Origin: Candidatus Nanopelagicales bacterium
GTDB taxonomy: Bacteria; Actinomycetota; Actinomycetes; S36-B12; GCA-2699445
Length of the DNA stretch: 39,932 bases
NCBI GenBank assembly: GCA_030700225.1
Contig: JAUYJT010000044.1
Location: 82,516-122,447 of the forward strand
Reading direction: 5' to 3'
Shown: positions 23,056 to 31,030 of the stretch, in pieces
Position numbering within the stretch: the stretch's first letter is position 1
Layout: each line of letters begins with the position of its first letter
Position numbers and translations under genes: made by a program
The notes under the pieces: generated by a model
Seen by the model: the letters and a program-made list of their open reading frames with translations, nothing else
Told to the model about the DNA's origin: nothing
Databases searched by the model: none

Positions 23056-24777
23056 CTACTCGGTTGGAGTCTGATGTCGCCCGCTCATCGGTGTGTGTGA
23101 CCAGATCCAATAGACGAGCTCGCGGAACTCGGAGACTCGCAGGATCCACGCCGTCACGGCGAACCCACCCAGCACGAAGATGGCGATCCCGGCCAGGTCC
23201 ACCAAGGCGCTGCCTCTCGTGCCGCCGACGACGTAGTTCGGCAGGACGAGGCGGTGCGCCAGTACTGCCGCCGCGACAGCGACCGCACCGGCCACGGCGA
23301 TGCGCGCCAGCGTGCTCAGCGTGCGACGCGTGTCGAGGTACCCGTATTCGCGTCGCAGCATCGGCCAGGCGACAACGAATGTGACCCAGTTCGCGGCGGA
23401 GAAGGCGAAGGCCAGTGCTTCGACCTGACCTGCCCCCGGACCCGCCCTGTAGAACAGCGGCACCGCCGCTCCGACGAAGACCGCGTTCAAGAGCAGTGCG
23501 AATAGAAATGGCGTGCGTGTGTCTTCGGCGGCGTACCAGCCACGCTGTAGGACGTAGTACAAAGTGAACGGCAGCAGCCCAAGAATGAAGATGCTCACAA
23601 CGGACCCCAGCTGGGCGGCGGCGGCGGCGTTGGTGGCTCCGTACTGGAACAGCAAACCGACCAAAGGCTGCGCCCCCAGCAGGATCACCAAGGCGATTGG
23701 CGTGATGACTGACGCCGCCAGGCGCATTGTGTGGCCGATCTCAAGGCCCGCGGCCCGCCAGAGCCCGGCATGGACCGTACGGGACAGGTTGGGAAGCATG
23801 GCCGTCACGATTGAGACCGTGACTATTCCGTGAGGGATCATGAACACTAGGTAGCCGAGCGTGTATGTGCGCAGACCCGCGGATGCTTGTCCGGATTCGG
23901 CCGCGTTCACGTTGGCCTGGGTCGCGAGCCGGGAGACGACGACGAATGCCAGTTGGGTAACTGCCACTAGACCCAGCGTCCACCCAGCCAACCGGCCCGC
24001 CTTGCGCATCCCCATCCCGCGCCAGCGCCTGGAGAATCGCCACTTGTATCCGGATCTGGCGACGACTGGAAGCAGGATCAGCGCTTGGGCCGCGATCCCC
24101 AGTGTTGTTCCAAGTCCCAGCCACGCGGTCTGTTGCGCCGTGAGCAGTCCGTCTGACGCGGCGCTTGGTCCAACGATCAGGAAGAACGACAAGTACGTCG
24201 CGATCGCCACGCAGTTGCTCAGGATCGGCGCGAACATGGGAGGCCCGAACCGGCCCCGGGCGTTGAGGACCTGCGTCAGCATCGTGTACAGGCCGAAGAA
24301 GAAGATCTGTGGCAGGCAGTAGCGCGCGAAGGCAACGGTCATGCTGAACTGACCCTCGGAGAAGTCGCTCGTGACGTACAGGCTGACGATCCAGGGCGCT
24401 AGGGCCACGGCGGCGACGCTCACCACGAGAAGGATCACCACGGTCAGGGACAGCAGCGAATCGGTGTAGGCCTGTCCACCGTCGCGGTCATCCTTCATGC
24501 GGCGCACGAGCTGCGGCACGAAGACGGCATTTAGGGCTCCGCCGATCACGAGCACGTAGACGATGCCCGGAAGGGAGTTGCCGACAGTGAAGGCGTCCGC
24601 TGTGGTCGCCAAGCCCAAGGCCGCGGTGAGGGTGATGTCGCGGGCGATCCCGGTGATTCGCGACAGGATCGAGCCGCTGGCCATCACGGCGCTGTTGCGA
24701 AGCAAACCGGATTGGGCTTCCAGGGCCGCGTCTGCCTCACCCTCGTTGACGGATTCGTACGTCGGGTCCTCAGCCAT
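23056..24777 (-). CDS. murJ: lipid II flippase MurJ
   Basis: MurJ moves lipid II across the cytoplasmic membrane. From ATG 24777 the product has 573 residues, with an acidic N-terminus of about 30 residues and then about fourteen hydrophobic spans. Landmarks are SGSILSRITGIARDI, ADAFTVGNSLPGIVYVLV, GALNAVFVPQLVRR (close to the family's GALxxAFVP), FARYCLPQIFFFGLYTML and QRGWYAAEDTRTPF. The start codon overlaps the stop of the DUF6049 gene by eight bases (ATGGCTGA); an upstream TTG at 24807 is a less likely alternative. The pseudokinase gene lies 62 bases downstream, where mycobacteria have a fusion. Confidence 0.96.
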   Translation of the reverse strand: MAEDPTYESVNEGEADAALEAQSGLLRNSAVMASGSILSRITGIARDITLTAALGLATTADAFTVGNSLPGIVYVLVIGGALNAVFVPQLVRRMKDDRDGGQAYTDSLLSLTVVILLVVSVAAVALAPWIVSLYVTSDFSEGQFSMTVAFARYCLPQIFFFGLYTMLTQVLNARGRFGPPMFAPILSNCVAIATYLSFFLIVGPSAASDGLLTAQQTAWLGLGTTLGIAAQALILLPVVARSGYKWRFSRRWRGMGMRKAGRLAGWTLGLVAVTQLAFVVVSRLATQANVNAAESGQASAGLRTYTLGYLVFMIPHGIVTVSIVTAMLPNLSRTVHAGLWRAAGLEIGHTMRLAASVITPIALVILLGAQPLVGLLFQYGATNAAAAAQLGSVVSIFILGLLPFTLYYVLQRGWYAAEDTRTPFLFALLLNAVFVGAAVPLFYRAGPGAGQVEALAFAFSAANWVTFVVAWPMLRREYGYLDTRRTLSTLARIAVAGAVAVAAAVLAHRLVLPNYVVGGTRGSALVDLAGIAIFVLGGFAVTAWILRVSEFRELVYWIWSHTPMSGRHQTPTE

Positions 24778-26815
24778 GGGCTCGACGCCAGAATCGGATT
24801 CCGACAAGTATCAGCAAGGCAACGCCAGCGAGGATCGCCACTGCGGCGGCAATACTGCTCGCCGCCGTGGATCGTAGTTCCAGGGTCGCGTTGGCGTCAT
24901 AGACGTTGCCGTCGCGATCGGTGAGCACGATAGCCACCTCCATCGGCTGGCTGCCTACGATCCTGACTGGCAGCTCAATCCCTGCTTTCTGCTTCGCGCG
25001 GATGGTCAGGGGTTTCGGCTGACCGTACTGAAGCCGAACCTGGTTCGCGGTGCGCAGGCGGATCCCGACGGTGACCGTTTGATCCAAGTCGTTCGCGATC
25101 GTTAGTGGCAGAACACCGCTGTCGCCGGACAGCGTTACCGTGCCGCTCGACACGACTCGCACTTTCGCTTTCTCTTCCCTGAGCTGTCGGCTGATGGTGG
25201 CGACCAACTGCTGGCGGGACTCCGCGCGGTCACGCCACAACGCCGACGCGGCGCGCTGTAGGGCGAGGGTGAAGGTCTCGCCGAAGCCGGTGGCATCATC
25301 CACGATGGCCGTCAGGGAAGTCAGGCGCTGCTCCAGGGAACGCAACCTGGACACGTACCCGCTGGGTAGTTCGAACTTCCGCTGTGCCTGGCGGTAGGGA
25401 GACTTGAATCGCGGCACCTGGCCGGTGAGTCCTACCCGGCTGAGCGGAATCAGGCGGACCCACGGCGCCTTCTCCAGCGCGGCAACAAGATCAGCGGTCC
25501 ATCCCGGGGGCGGATCCCATAACGCGGGCGGCATCCCGACGACCTGACGTGGCTCGTTGGGACGCTCAAGGGTGATCATGGCGGTTTCGGCCAGGAAGCG
25601 TTGGGAGGCCGAACTGCGTTGAGCTGCCGTTTGGGTCGGGGCGGCCAGCGTGCGGCGCAGGGGACTGTCGACCAGCAGAACACGCACGGTACTCGCGGCT
25701 ATGTCGACCGCGGTCGCACCGGTGGGTGTGTAGTTCAGGGGAGGGTCCGGGGGGAAGGCCCTGTCCGAGAGCACGAAAGTGCGCACGCCCGCGTCGGCCA
25801 GCGCGCGCATAGTGTCGTCGTCGACTCTTCCGCCTGCGGGCACATAGGCGGTAGTCGTAGTCGCGTCGGGCAGATACTCGCTCGCGGTGGTACTAGGAAG
25901 AGACGCCGATCGCACCACGAGTGACACCAGCCCCGCGCGCTGGAGAGCGTCGGCATCGGCCGCTGCGTAGCCGGGAAGCGTTACGGCCTTCTGGCTCAAC
26001 GCGGTCGCGAGCTGGGCCAGGAACGCCCTGGCGTCATCGGTGCGGTCTCCTGGCTGGGGGCCATCAGGCCCGAGGATTCGATAGCCGTCGGACAATCCCG
26101 CTGCCGTAGCGACGGTCGCGGCGTCGACCATCCACGCCACGTCGTGGCCGGACCCCGCACTCACCAAGCGGGTCAGGCGGCCGTCCGCCCCGAAGTCCTC
26201 CGGTAGTTGGGGCGCCATTACCAGCTCGTCCGCGGCGACGTCGGGCAGTTGCTCTACGGGCCACATGAGGGCCAGGCCGGTCGGTTCGTAATGAGCCTTT
26301 GGGGGGAACCAAGGAACTACCGTTCCCGCTCTCCCCACTGGGACTCCGCCAGAGGTCGACTCCACCATGAACGCGTAGACACCGGCGCCCGGGCCCAGCG
26401 CCAGAGAGCTGATCGGCAACCGGATTCGAAACCCCGCCTGCTGCCCGGGCTCCAGTCGCTGGCCGAGATCCCGTTGCGTGCCTTGGACCGGAATGCCTTC
26501 GCGGAGCGTTGAGCCTCGCAGCACTTCTCTGATCTCTGATCTCGATGTCAGCGGTTCTGGCGACCAACGGAGTTGCACTGCTGGACTGTCCACAGCATCG
26601 CCCGTGTTGTTCGCGACGCGGCCTTGGATGACTAGCTTGGACTTCGGGCCCGGTACGGCGGGCGTGACGGACTCGATGAGCACTAGCGCTTGTTGATCAG
26701 CCTGCTGCGCGCGTGGCGGAGCGGCAGCCTCCACCGAAGCGGTTGCCACCGCCGGTAGCACAATCAGGCTGAGGGCAGTCGCTGCGGCCATCACTCGATT
26801 CAGCCGGACTGTCAC
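24770..26815 (-). CDS. DUF6049 family exported membrane protein
   Basis: The 681-residue product has an N-terminal signal peptide (about 1-30, LSLIVLPAVATASVEA), a large extracytoplasmic part and a C-terminal membrane helix (about 652-673) followed by the short basic tail RFWRRAHG. The extracytoplasmic part contains beta domains at both ends and a central region with AYVPAGGRVDDDTMRAL. The arrangement and the position between mutT and murJ match the DUF6049 proteins of Mycobacterium (Rv3909) and Streptomyces. Function is not established; a role in wall assembly is inferred from neighbours. GTG 26815 follows the Nudix stop directly, so translation is coupled. Confidence 0.85.
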   Translation of the reverse strand: MTVRLNRVMAAATALSLIVLPAVATASVEAAAPPRAQQADQQALVLIESVTPAVPGPKSKLVIQGRVANNTGDAVDSPAVQLRWSPEPLTSRSEIREVLRGSTLREGIPVQGTQRDLGQRLEPGQQAGFRIRLPISSLALGPGAGVYAFMVESTSGGVPVGRAGTVVPWFPPKAHYEPTGLALMWPVEQLPDVAADELVMAPQLPEDFGADGRLTRLVSAGSGHDVAWMVDAATVATAAGLSDGYRILGPDGPQPGDRTDDARAFLAQLATALSQKAVTLPGYAAADADALQRAGLVSLVVRSASLPSTTASEYLPDATTTTAYVPAGGRVDDDTMRALADAGVRTFVLSDRAFPPDPPLNYTPTGATAVDIAASTVRVLLVDSPLRRTLAAPTQTAAQRSSASQRFLAETAMITLERPNEPRQVVGMPPALWDPPPGWTADLVAALEKAPWVRLIPLSRVGLTGQVPRFKSPYRQAQRKFELPSGYVSRLRSLEQRLTSLTAIVDDATGFGETFTLALQRAASALWRDRAESRQQLVATISRQLREEKAKVRVVSSGTVTLSGDSGVLPLTIANDLDQTVTVGIRLRTANQVRLQYGQPKPLTIRAKQKAGIELPVRIVGSQPMEVAIVLTDRDGNVYDANATLELRSTAASSIAAAVAILAGVALLILVGIRFWRRAHG

Positions 26816-27316
26816 CTAACCACGCTCCGAGATCATGGCCTGGGCCTTCTTGAGCAACTTGCGCTCGTCGGCGTACACCAGTCGGCCGATTACCGCCTTC
26901 AGTGGTACCCATTCCACTGACACGACTTCCGGGTCCTCCGCGGAGAGCTCGCCCCCCTCAGCGAGCATCAGGAAATGATGGACGGTCTTGTGGATTCGCC
27001 TGCCCTCGGCCATGAACCAGAAGTCGATGGGGCCGAGTGGCTCCACGACCCGTGCGGCAATCCCTGTCTCTTCCTTCACTTCTCGGATGGCGGCTTGCTG
27101 ATCGGTCTCGCCTTCCTCCACGTGGCCCTTCGGGAATGACCAGATCAGCCGCTTTCTCCGGTCATACCGCGAGATCAGCAGGGCATGCGCGTCGTCGGAC
27201 ATGCTGTCGACGACAAGCCCCCCCGCGCTTGTCTCAAGAGCCGTCTTGGGGCGGTCTCCAAGCCGGTGCGTGGGCCTTGGCGGCCCGACAGGTCCTCGGT
27301 GCTGCCGGTTCGCCAT
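26816..27316 (-). CDS. Nudix hydrolase (MutT4-like)
   Basis: The 166-residue product carries a complete Nudix box (pattern GX5EX7REUXEEXGU) from GHVEEGETDQQAA to the EVKEETGI helix at about residues 82-104, which binds the divalent metals for nucleoside-diphosphate hydrolysis. In Mycobacterium the gene in this place is mutT4. The exact substrate is unknown. I chose ATG 27316: a TATCGT hexamer lies six bases before it, in line with leaderless initiation, and this start leaves room for the divergent CCA gene. A GTG at 27370 is possible but almost touches that gene. Confidence 0.9.
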   Translation of the reverse strand: MANRQHRGPVGPPRPTHRLGDRPKTALETSAGGLVVDSMSDDAHALLISRYDRRKRLIWSFPKGHVEEGETDQQAAIREVKEETGIAARVVEPLGPIDFWFMAEGRRIHKTVHHFLMLAEGGELSAEDPEVVSVEWVPLKAVIGRLVYADERKLLKKAQAMISERG

Positions 27317-27322
27317 GCAGCC

Positions 27323-27328
27323 ACGATA
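27323..27328 (-). promoter_or_regulatory. -10 element TATCGT of a leaderless promoter
   Basis: On the minus strand TATCGT is followed by GGCTGC and ATG. It would drive the Nudix-DUF6049-murJ operon. This supports ATG 27316 over the upstream GTG. Confidence 0.55.
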
Positions 27329-27371
27329 TAGGCGTCGCTGGCCCCAGGGCACATTCAGACGCCGCACCACC

Positions 27372-27377
27372 TACTCT
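27372..27377 (+). promoter_or_regulatory. -10 element TACTCT upstream of the CCA-adding enzyme gene
   Basis: TACTCT is followed after eight bases by the GTG at 27386. Together with the opposite TATCGT this makes a compact divergent promoter pair with 69 bases between the two start codons. Confidence 0.45.
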
Positions 27378-27385
27378 TGGGCCAC

Positions 27386-28828
27386 GTGACCGAGCCCACT
27401 GCCTCCACCGTCCTGGCCCAGATCCGCCAGCGGGCCGTCGCCGACCTTGTTGACCGTGTCCCCGAGCTCGTGGATCTGGGGAAGCTGTTCGCCGCAGCCG
27501 GGAACGAGCTGGCAGCCGTTGGCGGTTGCGTGCGCGATGCCGTGCTGGGCGAGCTGGAGCACGTGGACGTGGACCTGGCGACCGACGCTCACCCGGATGT
27601 CGCGTTGGGCATCCTCGGCCGCTGGGCTGATTCGGTGTGGGATGTCGGGATTGGTTTCGGCACGGTTGGCGCACGCAAGCATGGGCTCACGTGGGAGGTA
27701 ACCACGTATCGGTGCGATTCGTACGACTTGTCTTCTCGCAAGCCCGCAGTCCAGTACGGGTCATCTTTGTCCGAGGACCTGGTTCGGCGGGACTTCACAA
27801 TCAACGCGATGGCTGTAGTGCTGGAGGATCTTCGATTCGTCGACGAGCACAATGGCCTGGTTGACCTAGCCGCGCGGCGTCTGAGGACCCCGGGTCCGCC
27901 GGAGCGCTCGTTCTCGGACGACCCCTTGAGGATGATGCGGGCGGCGCGGTTTGTGTCTCAACTCGGTGTGGTGGTAGCTCCGGATGCGCTGGCTGCCATT
28001 ACTGATATGTGCGACAGGCTGGCCATCGTCTCCGCTGAGCGAATACGTGATGAGTTGACCCGACTGCTCATGGGCGCAAACCCTCGCGCTGGCCTGGGGG
28101 TTCTGGTCGACACGGGCCTGGCCGAGTATGTGGTTCCGGAGGTGGCGGGACTTCGGCTGGAGGCCGATGAGCATCACCGTCACAAGGACGTCTACGAACA
28201 CACGCTGACCGTGCTGGACCAAGCCATCGCTCTGGAGGACTCCGGCCCCGACCTGGTCCTGCGGTTGGCGGCTCTGATGCATGACATTGGCAAGCCGCGG
28301 ACCCGCCGCTTCGAGGCTGACGGCCAGGTGTCTTTCCATCACCATGAAGTCGTCGGCGCCCGGATGGCGACCAAGCGCCTGACCACCTTGCGATACAGCA
28401 AGGAAATCGTCGCTGACGTCGCGCGTCTTGTTGAGCTGCATCTGAGGTTCCACGGCTACGGCACTGGGCAGTGGACGGATGCGGCCGTGCGCCGCTACGT
28501 GAGGGATGCGGGTCCGCTGCTTCCCAGGTTGCACAAGCTGACTCGCGCGGACTGCACGACCCGCAATCCTCGCCGTGGACGCGCGCTGCAGCGGGCGTAT
28601 GACGACGTGGAGGCCAGAATCGACAGGCTCGCGGCTCAGGAGGAGCTGGATTTGATCAGACCCGAGCTGGACGGCAACCAGATCATGGAGATCCTTGGCG
28701 TGCCGCCGAGTCGCGAAGTCGGCGAGGCGTACCAGTTCTTGCTCGAGTTGCGGCTCGAGGACGGACCGATCGGGCCCGAGGCCGCACGGACTGCGCTTGA
28801 GGCTTGGTGGGTCGAACGGTCGGGCTAG
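27386..28828 (+). CDS. cca: CCA tRNA nucleotidyltransferase
   Basis: This enzyme adds or repairs the 3' CCA end of tRNAs. From GTG 27386 the product has 480 residues (a TTG at 27377 is the alternative). The class II nucleotidyltransferase motifs are GGCVRD (about 46-51) and the metal pair in DVDLATD (about 61-67). RRDFTINAMAV and the ERSFSDDPLRMMRAARFVSQL head/neck segment follow. An HD domain (HKDVYEHTLTVL, LAALMHDIGKP) lies in the C-terminal half, as in actinobacterial forms annotated pcnA or cca. The stop shares the palindrome CTAG with the stop of the convergent MFS gene. Confidence 0.95.
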   Translation: MTEPTASTVLAQIRQRAVADLVDRVPELVDLGKLFAAAGNELAAVGGCVRDAVLGELEHVDVDLATDAHPDVALGILGRWADSVWDVGIGFGTVGARKHGLTWEVTTYRCDSYDLSSRKPAVQYGSSLSEDLVRRDFTINAMAVVLEDLRFVDEHNGLVDLAARRLRTPGPPERSFSDDPLRMMRAARFVSQLGVVVAPDALAAITDMCDRLAIVSAERIRDELTRLLMGANPRAGLGVLVDTGLAEYVVPEVAGLRLEADEHHRHKDVYEHTLTVLDQAIALEDSGPDLVLRLAALMHDIGKPRTRRFEADGQVSFHHHEVVGARMATKRLTTLRYSKEIVADVARLVELHLRFHGYGTGQWTDAAVRRYVRDAGPLLPRLHKLTRADCTTRNPRRGRALQRAYDDVEARIDRLAAQEELDLIRPELDGNQIMEILGVPPSREVGEAYQFLLELRLEDGPIGPEAARTALEAWWVERSG

Positions 28829-30114
28829 CCGGAGGTCGGCGTTTGTTGGTTGGCTGACTTGGGCGACCTTCCCCGCCAGTACCAGGCGGCGGTGAGCAAG
28901 TACGCCGCGCCGATCGCCAGGAACGCCGGGGCAGGGACGCCTTCCACCGGTGTTGCCAAGGCGATGATCAGCGCGCCGCCCACGACCGCCACGTTCACGG
29001 CCACGTCGTACAGCGAGAACACTCGGCCCAGGTGATCATCGGCGATGTGCCGCTGGATCGTCGTATCCGCACCGATCTTCGCCGTCTGCTGGGCCAGTCC
29101 CAGAACCAGGGCGCCGATCACCATCGCGACGAGTGAGGATGGCGCAAGAGCCACGGGGGCCGCGATCGCGGCAGCGATCAGGGCCAGGCACGTCCACGCC
29201 ACTACCCCGATGCGTCGGGTAATGGCGGGTGTTACCAGCGCTGCGACTAGCGCTCCGGCTGTGACGGTGCCAGCGACGATTGAGAAGTCGCGCAGCGCTA
29301 GATCGGGGTCCGAAGCGGCATGGAGTTGCGTACGGAGTATCAGTAGCAGGAGGACAGTCAGCGCCCCGAAGACGACTCGGTGGATGATCACTACCGTCAG
29401 GGAACGCCATGAGGGGCGATCCCGCGACAGCGCCCGGAAGCCGTCGACGAGCCCTCTGGCCACCGCTGAGACACTGTCGCCCGGGAGATCTCCGCAAGGT
29501 CCAAGCTGATCCCGCCCCATGCTCAGCGCGATCATCCCCGCGCCCAGGTACGTGGCGGATGCCACGAGCAGTACGACTAGTGAGCCATGGTCCCCCCCGC
29601 CCAAGACACCGCGCAGCGCGACTCCGGCCACAGCGCCTATCCCGTAGGCCACGGTCCCCGCCGTCGGCGCGATTGAGTTGGCCGTGATCAGCTGGTTCCG
29701 CGGCACCACGTGTGGCAGCGAAGCGCTTAGGCCCGCCAGGACAAACCGGCCGATTCCGAGCGTGACCAGGACGATCAGTCCCAGGTCCAGTCCGTCATGC
29801 ACGGCTGCCACCACGCAAGCGGTCACAAGCACCGTGATCGCGCGCAGCCAGTTCCCGCGCGCAAGGACCTGCCGACGGCGCCAGCGGTCCAGAAACACCC
29901 CGGAGAACGGACCGACGAGTGAATACGGAAGCAGCAGAATGCCGAACGAGGTGGCCACGGCGACGGGGGTCGGTTGGCGCTCCGGGGAAAACAGCACGAA
30001 CGACGCCAGTCCTGCCTGCAGGAGCCCATCACCGAACGATCCGGTGAGTCGCGTGGTGAGCAGTCGCAGGAACCCTGAGTTCCTCAGCAGTTGCGCGGCT
30101 GGCTTGGGCTCCAC
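28825..30114 (-). CDS. MFS transporter (major facilitator, MFS_3-like)
   Basis: The 429-residue product has about 10-12 hydrophobic spans. The loop between spans 2 and 3 reads GPFSGVFLDRWRRRQVL, which matches the family A motif (GxLxDRxGRR), and the second half contains IGADTTIQRHIADDHLGRVFSLYD. It resembles the enterobactin/macrolide-exporter-like group of MFS proteins; the substrate is unknown. GTG 30114 has TAGCTT six bases upstream and no ribosome binding site. The gene is convergent with cca, overlapping by a few bases, so neither has room for a separate intrinsic terminator. Confidence 0.88.
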   Translation of the reverse strand: MEPKPAAQLLRNSGFLRLLTTRLTGSFGDGLLQAGLASFVLFSPERQPTPVAVATSFGILLLPYSLVGPFSGVFLDRWRRRQVLARGNWLRAITVLVTACVVAAVHDGLDLGLIVLVTLGIGRFVLAGLSASLPHVVPRNQLITANSIAPTAGTVAYGIGAVAGVALRGVLGGGDHGSLVVLLVASATYLGAGMIALSMGRDQLGPCGDLPGDSVSAVARGLVDGFRALSRDRPSWRSLTVVIIHRVVFGALTVLLLLILRTQLHAASDPDLALRDFSIVAGTVTAGALVAALVTPAITRRIGVVAWTCLALIAAAIAAPVALAPSSLVAMVIGALVLGLAQQTAKIGADTTIQRHIADDHLGRVFSLYDVAVNVAVVGGALIIALATPVEGVPAPAFLAIGAAYLLTAAWYWRGRSPKSANQQTPTSG

Positions 30115-30120
30115 GATCGG

Positions 30121-30126
30121 AAGCTA
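30121..30126 (-). promoter_or_regulatory. -10 element TAGCTT of a leaderless promoter
   Basis: On the minus strand TAGCTT is followed by CCGATC and the GTG of the MFS gene. Confidence 0.5.
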
Positions 30127-30194
30127 GATCACGGAGTGCCGCCGCGTCAGCCCGGGGTGCCGCCGCGCCGCTCATGCCACCGCGACCGAGACGC

Positions 30195-30200
30195 TAGGGT
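30195..30200 (+). promoter_or_regulatory. -10 element TAGGGT of a leaderless promoter
   Basis: TAGGGT is followed by TACGAC and the ATG of the 55-residue membrane protein. No ribosome binding site is present. Confidence 0.55.
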
Positions 30201-30206
30201 TACGAC

Positions 30207-30374
30207 ATGGGTGAGGTCGACGGCCGCGGTATGGCGATTGGAATCGTTGCTGGAGTCGCAGTCGGCCTGTTGGTTCTGGCGTTCACGGGAAATGTGGTCT
30301 GGTTGGGACTGATGGCCGCTATCGGCGCGGTTCTCGGGATCAACATCCGGTTCGGCTCGCGCGACGACCACTAG
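30207..30374 (+). CDS. 55-residue two-span membrane protein
   Basis: The frame encodes 55 residues from ATG 30207. After a charged start (MGEVDGRG) there are two hydrophobic stretches, about 9-27 (MAIGIVAGVAVGLLVLAF) and 31-46 (VWLGLMAAIGAVLGI), and a polar end RFGSRDDH. This is a credible hairpin membrane protein. It is divergent from the MFS gene with 92 bases between the starts, and a TANNNT element six bases upstream supports expression. I recognise no family and no function. Codon use is GC-rich at third positions like its neighbours. Confidence 0.7.
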   Translation: MGEVDGRGMAIGIVAGVAVGLLVLAFTGNVVWLGLMAAIGAVLGINIRFGSRDDH

Positions 30375-30438
30375 TTGTATCGCGTAGTCGGGTTGGTGAG
30401 AGCGTGGCCGCTGAGGACGCCTAGCAGGCCGCTCAACC

Positions 30439-30547
30439 GCAGAAACGTCCGCTCCCGACAAGCGCATCCGTTTCGCAAAGAAACGACCATTGCAACGGGC
30501 GCGTCTGTACCCAAAGGGGTGCGTTTGTCGGGAGCGGCCGTTTCTGC
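30439..30547. repeat. long imperfect inverted repeat with inner hairpin (REP/MITE-like or structured RNA)
   Basis: The 31-base arms 30439-30469 and 30517-30547 are reverse complements with three mismatches, separated by 47 bases. Inside the loop GTTTCGCAAAGAAAC forms a second stem, and ACCCAAAGGGGT a third. The motifs GAAACG and CGTTTC each occur twice, so alternative pairings exist. No transposase and no obvious target-site duplication are seen. It lies between the 55-residue protein and an SRPBCC remnant. It could be a mobile palindromic element, a bidirectional terminator or a structured RNA. Confidence 0.75.
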
Positions 30548-30574
30548 AGAGGCGGCATCATCATTACCGACAAG

Positions 30575-30595
30575 CCCCCGCCGCCACTACGGGGG
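30575..30595 (+). terminator. GC-rich hairpin without T-run
   Basis: CCCCCG (30575-30580) and CGGGGG (30590-30595) form a six-base stem with a nine-base loop. It lies just after the long inverted repeat and just before the SRPBCC remnant. Termination is only possible, since no T-run follows. Confidence 0.3.
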
Positions 30596-30614
30596 TAGCC
30601 GGGTGAGCCTATGA

Positions 30615-30905
30615 GTAGGCAGGCGCGAGAGCTTCGCCGGCAAGACCATGGATTTGAGTGGCGAGATCACGTCTTGGGATCCGCCGCGCGCCTTCACATG
30701 CAAGCCCAGCGGCGGGCAGTTCGCAATATCAGGCGGGTGGTCGATTGTGACGAATGGGACGTCCACAACCTTGACTCGGTACTCGGACAGCGAATTTTCC
30801 GGATTCATGAGGTTCCTGTCCACGCCGCTGGTGCTCATGGCTAAACGCCAGGTAAGACACGAACTGGTCGAACTGATGCGCCTGATTGAATCCAACGCCT
30901 CCTGA
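30615..30905 (+). pseudogene. 5'-truncated SRPBCC (polyketide cyclase/START-like) gene remnant
   Basis: From 30615 the frame is open to a TGA at 30905 (96 codons). The part from ESFAGKTMDLSGEITSWDPPRAF through the GGWSIVTNGTSTTLTRY strands to the C-terminal helix RQVRHELVELMRLIE resembles the second half of an SRPBCC-fold protein of about 145 residues. The N-terminal half is missing: a stop lies in frame directly upstream, and no frame above it resembles the family. An ATG at 30648 gives an 85-codon frame, but no ribosome binding site or -10 element is seen. I take it as a decayed gene cut near the hairpin element. A functional short protein is not excluded. Confidence 0.5.
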
Positions 30906-31002
30906 GTTGGCCAACCGTCCCGACCTGCGGGCAATCACGGCGGCGGCCGCTCCTGACGCGGACCTCTTTGGTCGTTGACACACGGGTCGCGGTGGCATCA
31001 GG

Positions 31003-31030
31003 GGGGCTCCTGCTCGGCTCGGTCAGCCCC
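31003..31030 (-). terminator. possible terminator hairpin after ino1
   Basis: GGGGCT (31003-31008) pairs with AGCCCC (31025-31030) across a 16-base loop, right at the ino1 stop codon. No T-run is visible on the minus strand, so efficiency is doubtful. Confidence 0.3.
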
